Source of the DNA: Planctomycetota bacterium
Lineage (GTDB): Bacteria > Planctomycetota > Planctomycetia > Pirellulales > Pirellulaceae
Assembly: GCA_029259935.1 (NCBI GenBank)
Contig: JAJDEH010000303.1
Location: forward strand, 1-22,306
Direction of reading: 5' to 3'
DNA: 22,306 bases
Under the pieces are notes generated by a model. It was given only the letters and a program-made list of their open reading frames with translations, ran no database searches and was not told the origin of the DNA. Positions 1 to 8,127 of this stretch are shown in pieces (the stretch's first letter is position 1; each line of letters begins with the position of its first letter). Both the position numbers and the translations under genes were made by a program.

Positions 1-74
1 GACTCGAACGAACTGGTAAGTTCCATCGTAGGCGGCTTCCGTGCCAGAGAAATTGAAAGGTAAGATGGTCAATT

Positions 75-269
75 TCAATTGTCACGGGCCGCCTTTTTCG
101 CGCCAATACCAGTCACGAAAAGTGCAAAACAGGAACTAAGATTGCAATAATGAAAATCGTCCTCAAAAAGCTTGACCACCTGGAAGCCAAGAACATCTCG
201 ATACCAATCCACCAGCTTGGCAAAATCGGTGGCGAGAATCACAGACTCGCGAGGACGAATCTCAACCAT
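75..269 (-). pseudogene. Truncated VOC (glyoxalase/bleomycin-resistance) family gene
   Basis: Only 64 codons are open. The first ~45 residues read as the beginning of a VOC superfamily protein: an IRPRESVILATDF beta-strand, then the WYRDVLGF helix/strand signature and an HYCNL strand. VOC metalloenzymes of this type usually have about 120-130 residues. Here the reading ends at a TGA (77-75) just after an ARDN stretch. The remaining 74 bases up to the window edge show no VOC-like continuation in any of the three minus frames, so the second beta-alpha-beta-beta-beta module, including its metal ligand, is missing. The ATG at 269 has only a weak GTGAG upstream. It lies 68 bp after the DUF1501 gene on the same strand and could be read through from it. 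Substrate unknown. It could be a decayed gene, or less likely a short half-domain protein. Confidence 0.55.
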
Positions 270-337
270 ACTGAGAACTCACCGCGTTGCTTAGGCGTGT
301 TGACGGCGGAGACTCACGAAGTGGCCGCGTCGTCGCG

Positions 338-1636
338 TTAAGTGAAGAGGCCGTCGATGACGTTCCCTTGGGCGACCAGCATTGCCGGGCGATTGGTGCG
401 GGTGTAGTACTCTTTGCGATGGTCGATTCCCAGTGCGTGATAAAGTGACGCGGCGATGTCGTCGGGGCTGATGTCGGTGTCGTCGGTCGGTGCCGTGCCG
501 CCTTTGTCGGTGGCGCCGATGATCTGCGCCGTCTTGACGCCGCCGCCCGTCATCAAGCACCAGTTCACTCGGGGATAATGGTCGCGGCCTGCGTTTTCGT
601 TGATCTTCGGCGTGCGGCCGAACTCGCCCATGATGATTACCAGCGTCCGTTCCAGCAGCCCCTTCTGTTCCATGGCCGTGATCAGCGCGTGAATGTTGGT
701 GTCCAACGGGCCAAGCAACTTTTTGTGGCCGGGGAAATTGTCCGTGTGTGTATCCCAACCGGCGTTGGTGACTGTCACGAACTTGACGCCAAACTCGACC
801 AGCCGCGTCGCCAACAACAGGCTTTGGCCGAGATCATCCTCGCTGAACAGCTTTTGAACGGACGGTGATTCACGGCTCACGTCGAACGCCGATCGCGAGC
901 GCTCTGACATGATCATCTGATGCGCCTGTTGGCCGAATTTGTCGAGCGCCTCGAGCAGTTGGCTGTTCGTGTCGACGTCGCGCAACGTGCGGTCGACTTT
1001 CTGAAGAAGCTGATTGCGTCGTTGGACGCGATCGATGGTCATCCCTTCGCCGAGCGCGATACCTCGCACTTCGAACGGCTTGCCCGGCTTGGGAACTTCG
1101 CTGGTCTTGAACGCGGCGTAAGCATCTCCCATGTAGCCGGGTGTCCACTCGGTAACGGGTACCGCGACATAGCTTGGGATATCCGGCTGAGCCGGCAGTT
1201 CCTTGGTGATGACCGACCCGTAAGACGGATAGATCAACGATTGGACGGGACGATTACCGGTCGAGATATACGATTGCCCTTGCGGGTGCGCGCCGGACGT
1301 GTGGCTGATTCCGCGGAGCAAACAAAAGCGATCCGCGATTTTTGCGAACTGTGGCAAGTACTCGCAAACTTGCAAACCCGCTAGCGCCGAATCGATCGAT
1401 TTGAATTCGCCCCGCGTCTCGGCGGGCGCTTCGGGCTTCATGTCGAGCGTGTCGAGATGCGCGGGTCCGCCGGCCAGGTTAAGGAACAGGCAGGAATCGG
1501 CGGTCGCTTTGAGGTTGCTGTCGCCGTCGTTGGCCGAGGCGAGTCGTAAAAAGCTGGAAAGTGAAAGGCCCGTCGCGAGCGTCCCCACCCGCAGGAAGTC
1601 ACGTCGCCTGATGCCGTCGCAGGTAACTGAATTCAT
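338..1636 (-). CDS. DUF1501 family protein with Tat signal peptide
   Basis: This 432-residue protein belongs to the DUF1501 family (PF07394), which has a sulfatase/alkaline-phosphatase-like fold. Its enzymatic activity has not been established. The N-terminus carries a twin-arginine signal, IRRRDFLRVG, followed by a hydrophobic stretch, so it is probably exported folded. Family landmarks appear in order: GGPAHLDTLDMKP near residue 55, SGAHPQGQSY near 112, AGWDTHTDNF near 293, MGEFGRTPKIN and GRDHYP near 335-352, and a C-terminal SPDDIAASLYHALGID. Length is normal for the family. The ATG at 1636 has GAGG six bases upstream. The gene follows the cytochrome gene by 76 bp on the same strand. In planctomycetes these two families are habitually paired, which suggests they work together in the periplasm or paryphoplasm. 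Family assignment is secure; function is not. Confidence 0.92.
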   Translation of the reverse strand: MNSVTCDGIRRRDFLRVGTLATGLSLSSFLRLASANDGDSNLKATADSCLFLNLAGGPAHLDTLDMKPEAPAETRGEFKSIDSALAGLQVCEYLPQFAKIADRFCLLRGISHTSGAHPQGQSYISTGNRPVQSLIYPSYGSVITKELPAQPDIPSYVAVPVTEWTPGYMGDAYAAFKTSEVPKPGKPFEVRGIALGEGMTIDRVQRRNQLLQKVDRTLRDVDTNSQLLEALDKFGQQAHQMIMSERSRSAFDVSRESPSVQKLFSEDDLGQSLLLATRLVEFGVKFVTVTNAGWDTHTDNFPGHKKLLGPLDTNIHALITAMEQKGLLERTLVIIMGEFGRTPKINENAGRDHYPRVNWCLMTGGGVKTAQIIGATDKGGTAPTDDTDISPDDIAASLYHALGIDHRKEYYTRTNRPAMLVAQGNVIDGLFT

Positions 1637-1686
1637 GATTTGCCTCTTCGTCTTAATTGACTGAGCCGATGCATTTGCGAGTCGCC

Positions 1687-1710
1687 CCCTCGCTTACGCG
1701 TCGGGTTAGT
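1687..1710. repeat. Planctomycete-type dispersed intergenic motif
   Basis: This short GC-rich motif lies between the cytochrome and DUF1501 genes (core CGCTTACGCGTCGGGTTAGT on the plus strand). I recall very similar strings between genes in many planctomycete genomes; translated, they give a characteristic NPTRKRG peptide, also present here in a non-coding frame. Only one copy is in this window, so the repetitive nature rests on recollection. Confidence 0.35.
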
Positions 1711-1712
1711 CC

Positions 1713-4700
1713 TTAGTGATTGGTGATGAATTGTTGCGAATTCACGAGCGCCCACATTAGGTCTCGCAATCCTTCCATGGTATTTTCCGATTCGGCGATA
1801 TGTTGCCGGCAGTCGGCAAGCTCGCGCTGGTCTGGCAGTCGACAAAGCGTTCGCAGATAGGCTTCCTCGATAAGCCCATCGGTTGCGGCCGGGCCGGTCG
1901 AGTCGTCGGCTGGCTTGTCCGCGGCGTTCTTCTTGGCTTCGGCAGCCAGCAACGTGGCGACTTGCGCGACCCAGCCGTCCTTGCGGCTGATCTTGTCGTG
2001 AAGTTCGGCGTCGTTGCGAACGTAGAGCGCTTGCAGCAACGTCGGCACGTCCTGACGTTCGCAGTCGCAATTGGTTGTCCGTAGCGGCTTGCCAAACACC
2101 AGCAAGGAATAATCAACCGCTCGGGCTTGGTACGATCGCGGGTGGCTGCCAATGTGGCGGTTCTTGACGTTGGTCGGGACCGTTTCGAGAAACTTGTCAT
2201 TCGACGTCGCCTGCACGATCGCGTCGATGGCGACTTCCGCGGGCAGCCGGCGAAGGATCGCATGGCTAAAATTGCGAGTGTCGTTGCGGTTGCTGTCGTT
2301 CGGCCGCCAATCGAGCTGATACGTTCGGCTGCTGGTGATCTCGCGATGCAGCCACTTGATGTCGTAATCGTGGGCAATGAACTGCTCGGTCAGATAGTTC
2401 AGCAGCGCCTTGTTGCTGGGAGGATTGGCCATGTTCAAATCGTCGGGCGGATCGACGATGCCGACGTTGAAATAATTCGCCCAAATGCGATTGACCATGG
2501 CGCGGGCGAAATACGGATTGCCCTTATCCTTGAGCCACTGCATGAGCGGCACGCGGGGGTCGTCGTATTGGCTGAGGTCGATTTCGTTTCCGCCAAGCAG
2601 CTTGGCCGGTTGTGGCTTATCGCCCGGCCGCTCGATATAGATTTCATTCCATGGAATTGGGTTCCCTTCGGCCGCGATTCGCAGATAGCTTTGCCGCCGC
2701 AGCGCCGCGGTATTTAGCTTGACCGGAACGCCGAGCATCTCTTTCATTCTCTTTTGCGTTTCCGCAGCGTCGGGCGCGACGCCAGCCTTGATACGCGTGA
2801 AGAATCCCGTGAAGAGTTCAAAGTCTTGTTTCGACCACTGGTCGAACGGATGCTTGTGACACTGGGCGCATTGAAGCCGCACACCAAGGAACGTGTACCC
2901 GAATGAGAGAGCCTTGTCGGACGGTTGGCCGATGTTGCTGCGATACCAGTAGTGCGGCATCGAGTTATCGAGCGCCGCGAAGTCGTCCGGATTTTGTCGA
3001 CGCGTGAATCCGCTGTGCTCGCGGATCATTTCTTCATAAGTTTGACCCGGCTTGCGGCTCGTGCCTAGGATGATTCCTTCGACGATCTTGTCCCAGCCGA
3101 TGTTCTCGCGAACGCGGCGTTCGATCCAGTCGCGCCACTGCTGGGCGACCGGTTGCGCCATCTCGGTCGATCCGAGGTAACCGGCGTTGCTGCCAGTCAA
3201 ATCGCAAAGGCGTGTCGTCCACCACGTCACATAAGCCGGCCGCGCAAGCAACTCGTCGATCTTGCGGGCTCGTTTATCGGATGTTTTGTCGGCCACGAAC
3301 TGGCGAATCTCTGCCGGCGTCGGCAACGTGCCGATGAGGTCGAGGCTGACGCGCCGCAGGAAAGCTTCGTCGCTGGTTCGGTCCGAGGGAACAATGCCCA
3401 GCTTGGAGAGTTTTTCGGTGACCAGTTCATCAATTCGCGTCGGAGTGGCAACCTTGGGATAGGCCTCGCCCACCAATTCGGTTACCGGGCGCAAGATTTG
3501 AACGGACTCGATTCCGTTGTCGTAAAAGGCCACCACATAGGTATCTCCCTTGCCCTTGGATCGAATCAGTCCGTCGGGACTGACTTCGGCGACCGATTCG
3601 TCGTTGCTTTGAAAGCGTGTCAGACAAGTGACATCTTCCCGCGATCCATCGGCCCACACCGCGACGACGTTCAATTGCCGCGTCTCGTCCGCTTTGCTGA
3701 AGACGATCTCCTTGGGCGTGACTTCCAATCGCGCGAACTTAGGCGCGTCCTTGGAGACGTTGGGCGCGCCGCTGGAAATCCAACGATGAAGCAACTTGTA
3801 TTCCCAACCTCCTTTTTCGTATCGGAGTCCGCCTTCGTGCTCGTCGGCGGACGTCGGCTTCAGCAAAATCAGACTCTCGAGGGGGTCCTTGAGATCGACC
3901 CGAGGTTCTTCGCCACCCGTGAGCGCTTCGTGATCGGTGTCGAAATCGTAGCCGAACATCGAAAGCCGAAAGCCGCCTTTTCCCTGAAAAGAACCGTGAC
4001 AATTGCGGCCGTTGCAGCCCAAACGGCCAAACAGCGGGATCACGTGCCGTTGGAAATCGGGTACTTCGTCACTCTGCGCCAACAAGCGATCGCGGGGCGG
4101 TTCGAGCACGGGGCGCGCGGCAACTTCCTCTGGCTGACTGTCGGAACCTGGCCCGGTTGTCTCCGGCCCATTCGCGCTTGCCAACGACTTGGCTCCGAAT
4201 ACCTCGGTCTTGGGAAGTGCCTCTTTGAGTTGCGCAGCCTGTTCCGGTCCGAGGCCCGTTTTGTGAACGACAAGCCGCTTGAGCGCCTTCAATTCGCCCA
4301 CTTGGCCAGCCAGTTCTTTGTCGAGGGGAGCCGCCGTCAGGTTGAGATTTTCCAGCTTCGCGAGGCCCGCCAATTGCTTCAAACCCGGCCCGCTGACCTG
4401 AGTATCATTGAGGTGCAGTGTCTGCAAATTGGCCAGCGGTTGAAGATGTTCCAGCCCGGCGTCGGTGACCGCAGTTCCGTCCAGAAACAAAACTTCAAGA
4501 TTTTCTAACTGGGCAAGTGACTTCAGCCCGCCGCTGGTAACCTGCGTACGCCGCAACGACAACACTTTGAGGCTCTTTCGCGCAGCAAGATGGTTGAGCC
4601 CTTCATCGGTGATCGGCGAATCTTCCACGTACAACCGTTCGAGTTTTTCCAGCGAGCCCAGATGCGCCAGCCCGGCATCGCTAATTCCCGTGCCGAGCAA

Positions 4701-5036
4701 CACCAGGGTATCGAGTTTCGTCAACTTGGCGACGTGGGCCAGCCCGGTGTCGGTCACCGACGGGACGGCGACGGCCAGGTAATTCATGTTTGGAAAGTTT
4801 GGCAACAGGGCCATCGACTCATCGTCAACTACGGCCTTACTCAATCGAACCAGACGTACCGTATCGTCCGCGCGATAAAACTGAATGTTGGTCGCCTTTC
4901 GTCGCAATTCGAGGTAGGCCTCTTTTTCCGCCTCCACGGGCCCCGCCGCATGGGCTGCACTGCAAACAGCGAACCAGCATCCAGCAACCAACAACGCCAA
5001 TCCTGTCGATACAACAACCCGAAAATATCCGCTCAC
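1713..5036 (-). CDS. LRR-containing planctomycete cytochrome (CX4CH, Big2-like, DUF1549, DUF1553)
   Basis: A predicted exported protein of 1107 residues. Domains in order: signal peptide (about 1-31, with AHA before a likely cleavage site); five to seven leucine-rich repeats of the TDAGLAHL type (about 80-275); a planctomycete cytochrome C-type segment with CNGRNCH, a CX4CH heme-binding motif (about 341-347), followed by GKGGFRLSMFGYD; a Big2-like beta domain (about 435-515); DUF1549 (about 533-745) with a classical CAQCH heme motif (about 723-727); and DUF1553 (about 835-1095) with NRIWANYFNVGIVDPPDD. Two hemes are therefore likely. The start is placed at GTG 5036 because AAGGGAGA lies four bases upstream and a signal peptide follows at once. 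A TTG at 5081 would add 15 residues before it. A VAGC lipobox-like motif inside the hydrophobic stretch leaves a lipoprotein possible. The function of the family is unproven; it precedes its usual DUF1501 partner. Confidence 0.92.
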   Translation of the reverse strand: MSGYFRVVVSTGLALLVAGCWFAVCSAAHAAGPVEAEKEAYLELRRKATNIQFYRADDTVRLVRLSKAVVDDESMALLPNFPNMNYLAVAVPSVTDTGLAHVAKLTKLDTLVLLGTGISDAGLAHLGSLEKLERLYVEDSPITDEGLNHLAARKSLKVLSLRRTQVTSGGLKSLAQLENLEVLFLDGTAVTDAGLEHLQPLANLQTLHLNDTQVSGPGLKQLAGLAKLENLNLTAAPLDKELAGQVGELKALKRLVVHKTGLGPEQAAQLKEALPKTEVFGAKSLASANGPETTGPGSDSQPEEVAARPVLEPPRDRLLAQSDEVPDFQRHVIPLFGRLGCNGRNCHGSFQGKGGFRLSMFGYDFDTDHEALTGGEEPRVDLKDPLESLILLKPTSADEHEGGLRYEKGGWEYKLLHRWISSGAPNVSKDAPKFARLEVTPKEIVFSKADETRQLNVVAVWADGSREDVTCLTRFQSNDESVAEVSPDGLIRSKGKGDTYVVAFYDNGIESVQILRPVTELVGEAYPKVATPTRIDELVTEKLSKLGIVPSDRTSDEAFLRRVSLDLIGTLPTPAEIRQFVADKTSDKRARKIDELLARPAYVTWWTTRLCDLTGSNAGYLGSTEMAQPVAQQWRDWIERRVRENIGWDKIVEGIILGTSRKPGQTYEEMIREHSGFTRRQNPDDFAALDNSMPHYWYRSNIGQPSDKALSFGYTFLGVRLQCAQCHKHPFDQWSKQDFELFTGFFTRIKAGVAPDAAETQKRMKEMLGVPVKLNTAALRRQSYLRIAAEGNPIPWNEIYIERPGDKPQPAKLLGGNEIDLSQYDDPRVPLMQWLKDKGNPYFARAMVNRIWANYFNVGIVDPPDDLNMANPPSNKALLNYLTEQFIAHDYDIKWLHREITSSRTYQLDWRPNDSNRNDTRNFSHAILRRLPAEVAIDAIVQATSNDKFLETVPTNVKNRHIGSHPRSYQARAVDYSLLVFGKPLRTTNCDCERQDVPTLLQALYVRNDAELHDKISRKDGWVAQVATLLAAEAKKNAADKPADDSTGPAATDGLIEEAYLRTLCRLPDQRELADCRQHIAESENTMEGLRDLMWALVNSQQFITNH

Positions 5037-5066
5037 CGTCTCTCCCTTCGGAAATCGGAGAATTTC

Positions 5067-5095
5067 AATAAAACAGTCCAATACGCATCAGTCAA
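5067..5095 (-). promoter_or_regulatory. Possible sigma70-type promoter of the cytochrome/DUF1501 operon
   Basis: On the minus strand TTGACT (5095-5090) and TTTATT (5072-5067) are separated by 17 bases. They match the -35 consensus at 5/6 and the -10 consensus at 4/6. Transcription would begin near 5060, downstream of the TTG at 5081 and upstream of the GTG at 5036, which agrees with the GTG as start. Planctomycete promoters are not well defined, so this is tentative. Confidence 0.3.
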
Positions 5096-5238
5096 AGTAG
5101 ATATATATGGTAGCAGGAAGGCTTGTCGGCGTACAATGCGCTGTCGGGCGTCGTGTTGGCTGTTTGATGGCGGTATCCGGACAGCAGACTCGGCCGCCGG
5201 AAGGGGCAACCAACGTAAATCGGTGGGCGAAATAATCC

Positions 5239-5871
5239 ATGTCGTACTCGCCGGCAGCAACTCAATTCGCAGGCAAGATTTGGATTTTCGTGGTCCAGGC
5301 ACTCGTCTGCGGGGGCTTGGCGGTCTTCAGCCTTCTCCTTGGTCCGCTATTCTTGTTCGAGATTATGAAGGATGCACGAGGGCAACCGGCTACGGACGCC
5401 GGTGTCGCGCTCACGGTCATGAGCATTCCCTTTTTATTGGTCTTCGCGCTGGCGGTCTTTAATCTTGTGGCGCGCCGCCGTCCGGTGGTGCGGCTTTGTC
5501 GCCAGGGTTTGGCAATCAACATGATCGGGTCGTCGACGCTCGATGGGACGCCCTTGATTCCCGGAGCGATTCGCGTGGCATGGCTGGTCGTTTCACTCCA
5601 AGGATTTAGACAGCAGATGGTGATGGCCCCGTGGGAGTCACTTCGCGGCGCGCGGGTGTCCGGGCCAGCCATGGCCCAGACCTTGACGATTGCCGGATCG
5701 ATGTATCGAGCGTCGCATGAGCCCACGGAGCGGCCCACCGCGATTGGAAATCTGATAGAGTTTCCCGAGGTCGCTTTCACCGCGCCGGTGGAACAGATCG
5801 CCCACGCGATCAATGGGTATTGTCAGGACGCGACTTCACGTGGCAACCTGCCTAGTTGGAAGAAAATTTAA
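5239..5871 (+). CDS. Membrane protein with possible PH-like domain
   Basis: I do not recognise a named family. The 210-residue product has two predicted transmembrane helices (about 12-42 and 57-78). A soluble C-terminal half follows, beginning RPVVRLCRQGLAI and containing an APWESLRGARVSG strand and an LTIAG strand. This pattern (two helices, then a strand-rich region with a central W-x-x-(L/I) motif, then a C-terminal helix ending in LPSWKK) resembles bacterial PH-like proteins of the STM3941/YcxB type, which is an inference from layout only. The ATG at 5239 is preceded by a weak GGTGGG. The zinc-ribbon gene starts 26 bp after its stop, so the two are probably co-transcribed. The promoter must lie in the 200-bp divergent gap shared with the cytochrome gene. 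Confidence 0.7.
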   Translation: MSYSPAATQFAGKIWIFVVQALVCGGLAVFSLLLGPLFLFEIMKDARGQPATDAGVALTVMSIPFLLVFALAVFNLVARRRPVVRLCRQGLAINMIGSSTLDGTPLIPGAIRVAWLVVSLQGFRQQMVMAPWESLRGARVSGPAMAQTLTIAGSMYRASHEPTERPTAIGNLIEFPEVAFTAPVEQIAHAINGYCQDATSRGNLPSWKKI

Positions 5872-5897
5872 TCTCTTGCCGCCGGAGCATCGAGTTA

Positions 5898-6419
5898 GTG
5901 TCAGCCTGGAAGTGTAGCCGTTGCGATGCCGAGAATGACGAAGGATTCCGTTGCTGCTGGCAATGCGGCGCGTCGACGGACGGGGTTGCCGATCCGTCGT
6001 TTGTTCGTGAGGTTGATGCCGCCACGCTCCCGCCGGACTGGGTTCCGCGAATCAAGTGCGAGTCGTGTGGCTACACCGGGAAGGTGTTGGTGCGGCACCT
6101 CGGTTACCAATGGTGGACGTTGCCGTTGGCCATCGTCTTGTCCTGTACCGTGATTGGCGTTATTCCTTGGCTTGTATTGTTCCTCTTGCTGGGCAATCGC
6201 ACTTTCAGGGCGTGCCCCAATTGCGACGCGCGCGATCGGTTGACAGATTGGGATGGAGCCAACGAGGATCCAGCACCGGAATCGGAACAGATTTGGAAGG
6301 AAAAACATGATGCGGACAAACAGGCCTTCAAGACCAACAAACTGACGCTGCTGGCTGTCGTGTCAATTGTGTTTGTCGTTGCGATGATGATGCTGCTTGC
6401 CGAAATTTTCATCCGGTAG
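5898..6419 (+). CDS. Zinc-ribbon membrane protein
   Basis: A 173-residue protein. Right after the chosen GTG start comes a zinc-binding module, WKCSRCDAEN...CWQCG, with the spacing W-x-C-x2-C-x3-N-x6-C-x2-C, the consensus of RanBP2-type zinc fingers (Cys6, Cys9, Cys20, Cys23). A second pair of CxxC knuckles (KCESCG near 54-57 and ACPNCD near 106-109) flanks a hydrophobic segment at about 72-98. A last transmembrane helix lies at about 149-171, near the C-terminus. The two knuckles could form one zinc site only if both lie on the same side of the membrane. A TTG at 5856 would overlap the upstream gene; GTG 5898 has a GGAG about ten bases upstream and begins directly at the zinc finger. Role unknown; it probably forms a unit with the preceding membrane protein. 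Confidence 0.7.
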   Translation: MSAWKCSRCDAENDEGFRCCWQCGASTDGVADPSFVREVDAATLPPDWVPRIKCESCGYTGKVLVRHLGYQWWTLPLAIVLSCTVIGVIPWLVLFLLLGNRTFRACPNCDARDRLTDWDGANEDPAPESEQIWKEKHDADKQAFKTNKLTLLAVVSIVFVVAMMMLLAEIFIR

Positions 6420-6430
6420 TGATGCCGTGC

Positions 6431-6463
6431 GAACTGGCCCCGAACTGGCCCCGAACTGGCCCC
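6431..6463. repeat. Three perfect tandem copies of an 11-bp unit
   Basis: GAACTGGCCCC is repeated three times without mismatch (6431-6441, 6442-6452, 6453-6463). It begins 11 bp after the stop of the zinc-ribbon gene and lies upstream of mtnA. It may simply reflect replication slippage. Confidence 0.9.
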
Positions 6464-6501
6464 CTGGTGCAGCTATGCACGAAGAATGTAAAACGTAGGC
6501 C

Positions 6502-7578
6502 ATGTCACCGCCAGAAAAGTCACCGCCAGAAAAAATCGAGACGTTGCGCTGGGTCGACGAGGTCGCGGGACATCTCGTCCTCATCGATCAGACTTGTCTG
6601 CCTGTTGAATTGAAAGAGATTGAATGCCGCACGGTTGAAGACGTGTGGCAGGCGATCAAGCGGTTGCAAGTGCGTGGCGCGCCGGCCATTGGAATTGCCG
6701 CCGCCTATGGAGTTTGCCTTGGCCTGCAAACCGTCGCGGCGGGCGATCAGGCCGCGATCTTCGATCGAGTGGATGAAGTGACCGCTTACCTGGCGACCAG
6801 CCGACCGACCGCGGTTAACCTGTTTTGGGCACTCGACCGCATGAAGGAGAAAGCGCGATCGATTAAGGAACGAGACGATCCTTCGGTACTCCGTGAACAA
6901 TTGTTGATCGAGGCCCGCTCGATTCACGAAGAAGATCGGCGAATGTGCCATGCGATCGGTCGTCATGGAGCCGAATTGCTCGGCGACGGAACGGGCGTGT
7001 TGACTCACTGCAATGCGGGAGGACTAGCGACGGCCGAATACGGAACCGCCCTGTCGGTGTTCTTCACCGCGCAGGACCAGGGGAAGAGCCTGCACGTGTT
7101 TGTCGATGAAACGCGTCCGCTGTTGCAAGGCGCGCGGCTGACCGCTTGGGAACTGTCGCAGCGCGGCATCCAGGCGACGCTGATCTGTGACTCGATGGCC
7201 GCTCAGGTGATGCGCGAAGGACGCGTGCAAGCCGTCGTCACCGGTGCCGACCGGATCGCCGCCAATGGAGATTCGGCGAACAAGATCGGCACCTACTCGG
7301 TCGCCGTACTCGCGGATGCTCATGACATTCCGTTCTATATCGCGGCACCTTCTTCGACCTTCGACTTGTCGATTGCCGATGGCGACCAGATTCCTATCGA
7401 AGAACGAGGCAGCGACGAGATTACTCATGGATTCGGACGTCAGACGGCACCGGCCGGAATCGACGTTTATAATCCCGCCTTTGACGTGACGCCGGCGAGG
7501 TATATCAAGGCCATCATCACCGAACGCGGCGTGATCGAGCCGGTGACGTCCGATGAGATTTCAAGGATGCTGGAGTAG
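6502..7578 (+). CDS. mtnA: S-methyl-5-thioribose-1-phosphate isomerase
   Basis: This cytoplasmic enzyme of methionine salvage converts S-methyl-5-thioribose-1-phosphate to the ribulose isomer (EC 5.3.1.23). The 358 residues match the usual family length. Signatures are complete: QVRGAPAIG near 56, GVLTHCNAGGLATAEYGTAL with the catalytic Cys at about 170, VDETRPLLQGARLTAWEL near 201, VVTGADRIAANGD with the catalytic Asp at about 250, NKIGTYSVAVLA near 260, and YNPAFDVTPARYI near 323. These separate it from eIF2B subunits. The ATG at 6502 has no strong Shine-Dalgarno and is followed by a 15-bp in-frame duplication, so translation might begin elsewhere, but the next conserved residues (ETLRW) are only 12 codons away. 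No other salvage gene (mtnK, mtnB, mtnD) is nearby. It converges with the next gene, 16 bp downstream. Confidence 0.96.
   Translation: MSPPEKSPPEKIETLRWVDEVAGHLVLIDQTCLPVELKEIECRTVEDVWQAIKRLQVRGAPAIGIAAAYGVCLGLQTVAAGDQAAIFDRVDEVTAYLATSRPTAVNLFWALDRMKEKARSIKERDDPSVLREQLLIEARSIHEEDRRMCHAIGRHGAELLGDGTGVLTHCNAGGLATAEYGTALSVFFTAQDQGKSLHVFVDETRPLLQGARLTAWELSQRGIQATLICDSMAAQVMREGRVQAVVTGADRIAANGDSANKIGTYSVAVLADAHDIPFYIAAPSSTFDLSIADGDQIPIEERGSDEITHGFGRQTAPAGIDVYNPAFDVTPARYIKAIITERGVIEPVTSDEISRMLE
6505..6534. repeat. 15-bp tandem duplication at the start of mtnA
   Basis: TCACCGCCAGAAAAG (6505-6519) is followed directly by a copy differing only in the last base (6520-6534). It encodes SPPEK twice just after the start codon. 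The duplication keeps the frame and lies in the non-conserved N-terminal tail. Confidence 0.9.
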
Positions 7579-7594
7579 CGTTCGGCCGTTGGCG

Positions 7595-8047
7595 CTATGT
7601 CCGGGCGCTAACCGTCCAAGCCGTCATGGTTACGGCGATCAGCAGCAGCAACATGCCGATCGGCACCAAAAATATGAGTCCCAATCCGGCTTCGCCATTG
7701 TGCAGAAAGAACCCGCCCACGAAGAACCCGCCCGGCAACAGTAGGCTGCTGCCCATCAGCATGGGCGATGCGAGCCAGCGGCCGAAAGCCGTTTGGCGGG
7801 GCAATGCGTAAATCGTGGCCGCGAAGGCACCGTGTAGGAGCGCCAAAATGCTTCCCGAAGAGTGTCCTAGCGTCCACATCAAGCGGCGGTTTTCCATGCC
7901 GACGTCCAGGTACCACGGCACCTTGAAACCGTGCAACCCTTCCAACAGGATGCCGATCGCGAGGAAGAAGAGCAGCGACCACCAGGCAAATTGCAAGTGC
8001 CGCTGGACGTAATCTCGCCAATCACTCTCCGGGGGTCTGCTAGCCAA
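7595..8047 (-). CDS. Four-helix membrane protein of unknown function
   Basis: I do not recognise a named family. The 150-residue product has a short cytoplasmic start with DWRDYVQRHLQFAWW, then four predicted transmembrane helices (about 22-36, 58-80, 92-113 and 122-143). Polar residues in or next to the helices include H-S-S-G and H-G in the segment WTLGHSSGSILALLHG. I recall similar short membrane proteins as hypotheticals in planctomycetes. The start is TTG 8047: an in-frame stop lies eight codons upstream, AAAGG is about seven bases before the TTG, and the next ATG would remove the first helix. The gene faces mtnA and lies 80 bp after the RraA-family gene on the same strand. Confidence 0.7.
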   Translation of the reverse strand: MASRPPESDWRDYVQRHLQFAWWSLLFFLAIGILLEGLHGFKVPWYLDVGMENRRLMWTLGHSSGSILALLHGAFAATIYALPRQTAFGRWLASPMLMGSSLLLPGGFFVGGFFLHNGEAGLGLIFLVPIGMLLLLIAVTMTAWTVSART

Positions 8048-8127
8048 TCGGACGCCTTTCGCTCGCTTGAAGTTTTAGCTCGAGGATGCCGGGCACTTTT
8101 TCTGTTAACTGAATCGATCTACTTTAG

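Noticed and set aside
3153..4508. Long plus-strand open frame (451 codons) opposite the LRR-cytochrome gene
   Set aside because: It is fully antisense to clear domains, its translation shows no recognisable motif or signal, and such shadows are common in GC-rich coding DNA.
4590..5462. Plus-strand open frame of 290 codons spanning the cytochrome start and the divergent gap
   Set aside because: It overlaps two better supported genes and the divergent promoter region, and its translation has no family character.
5856..5897. Upstream TTG start for the zinc-ribbon gene
   Set aside because: It would overlap the previous gene and add residues before the zinc finger; the GTG at 5898 is followed immediately by the conserved module.
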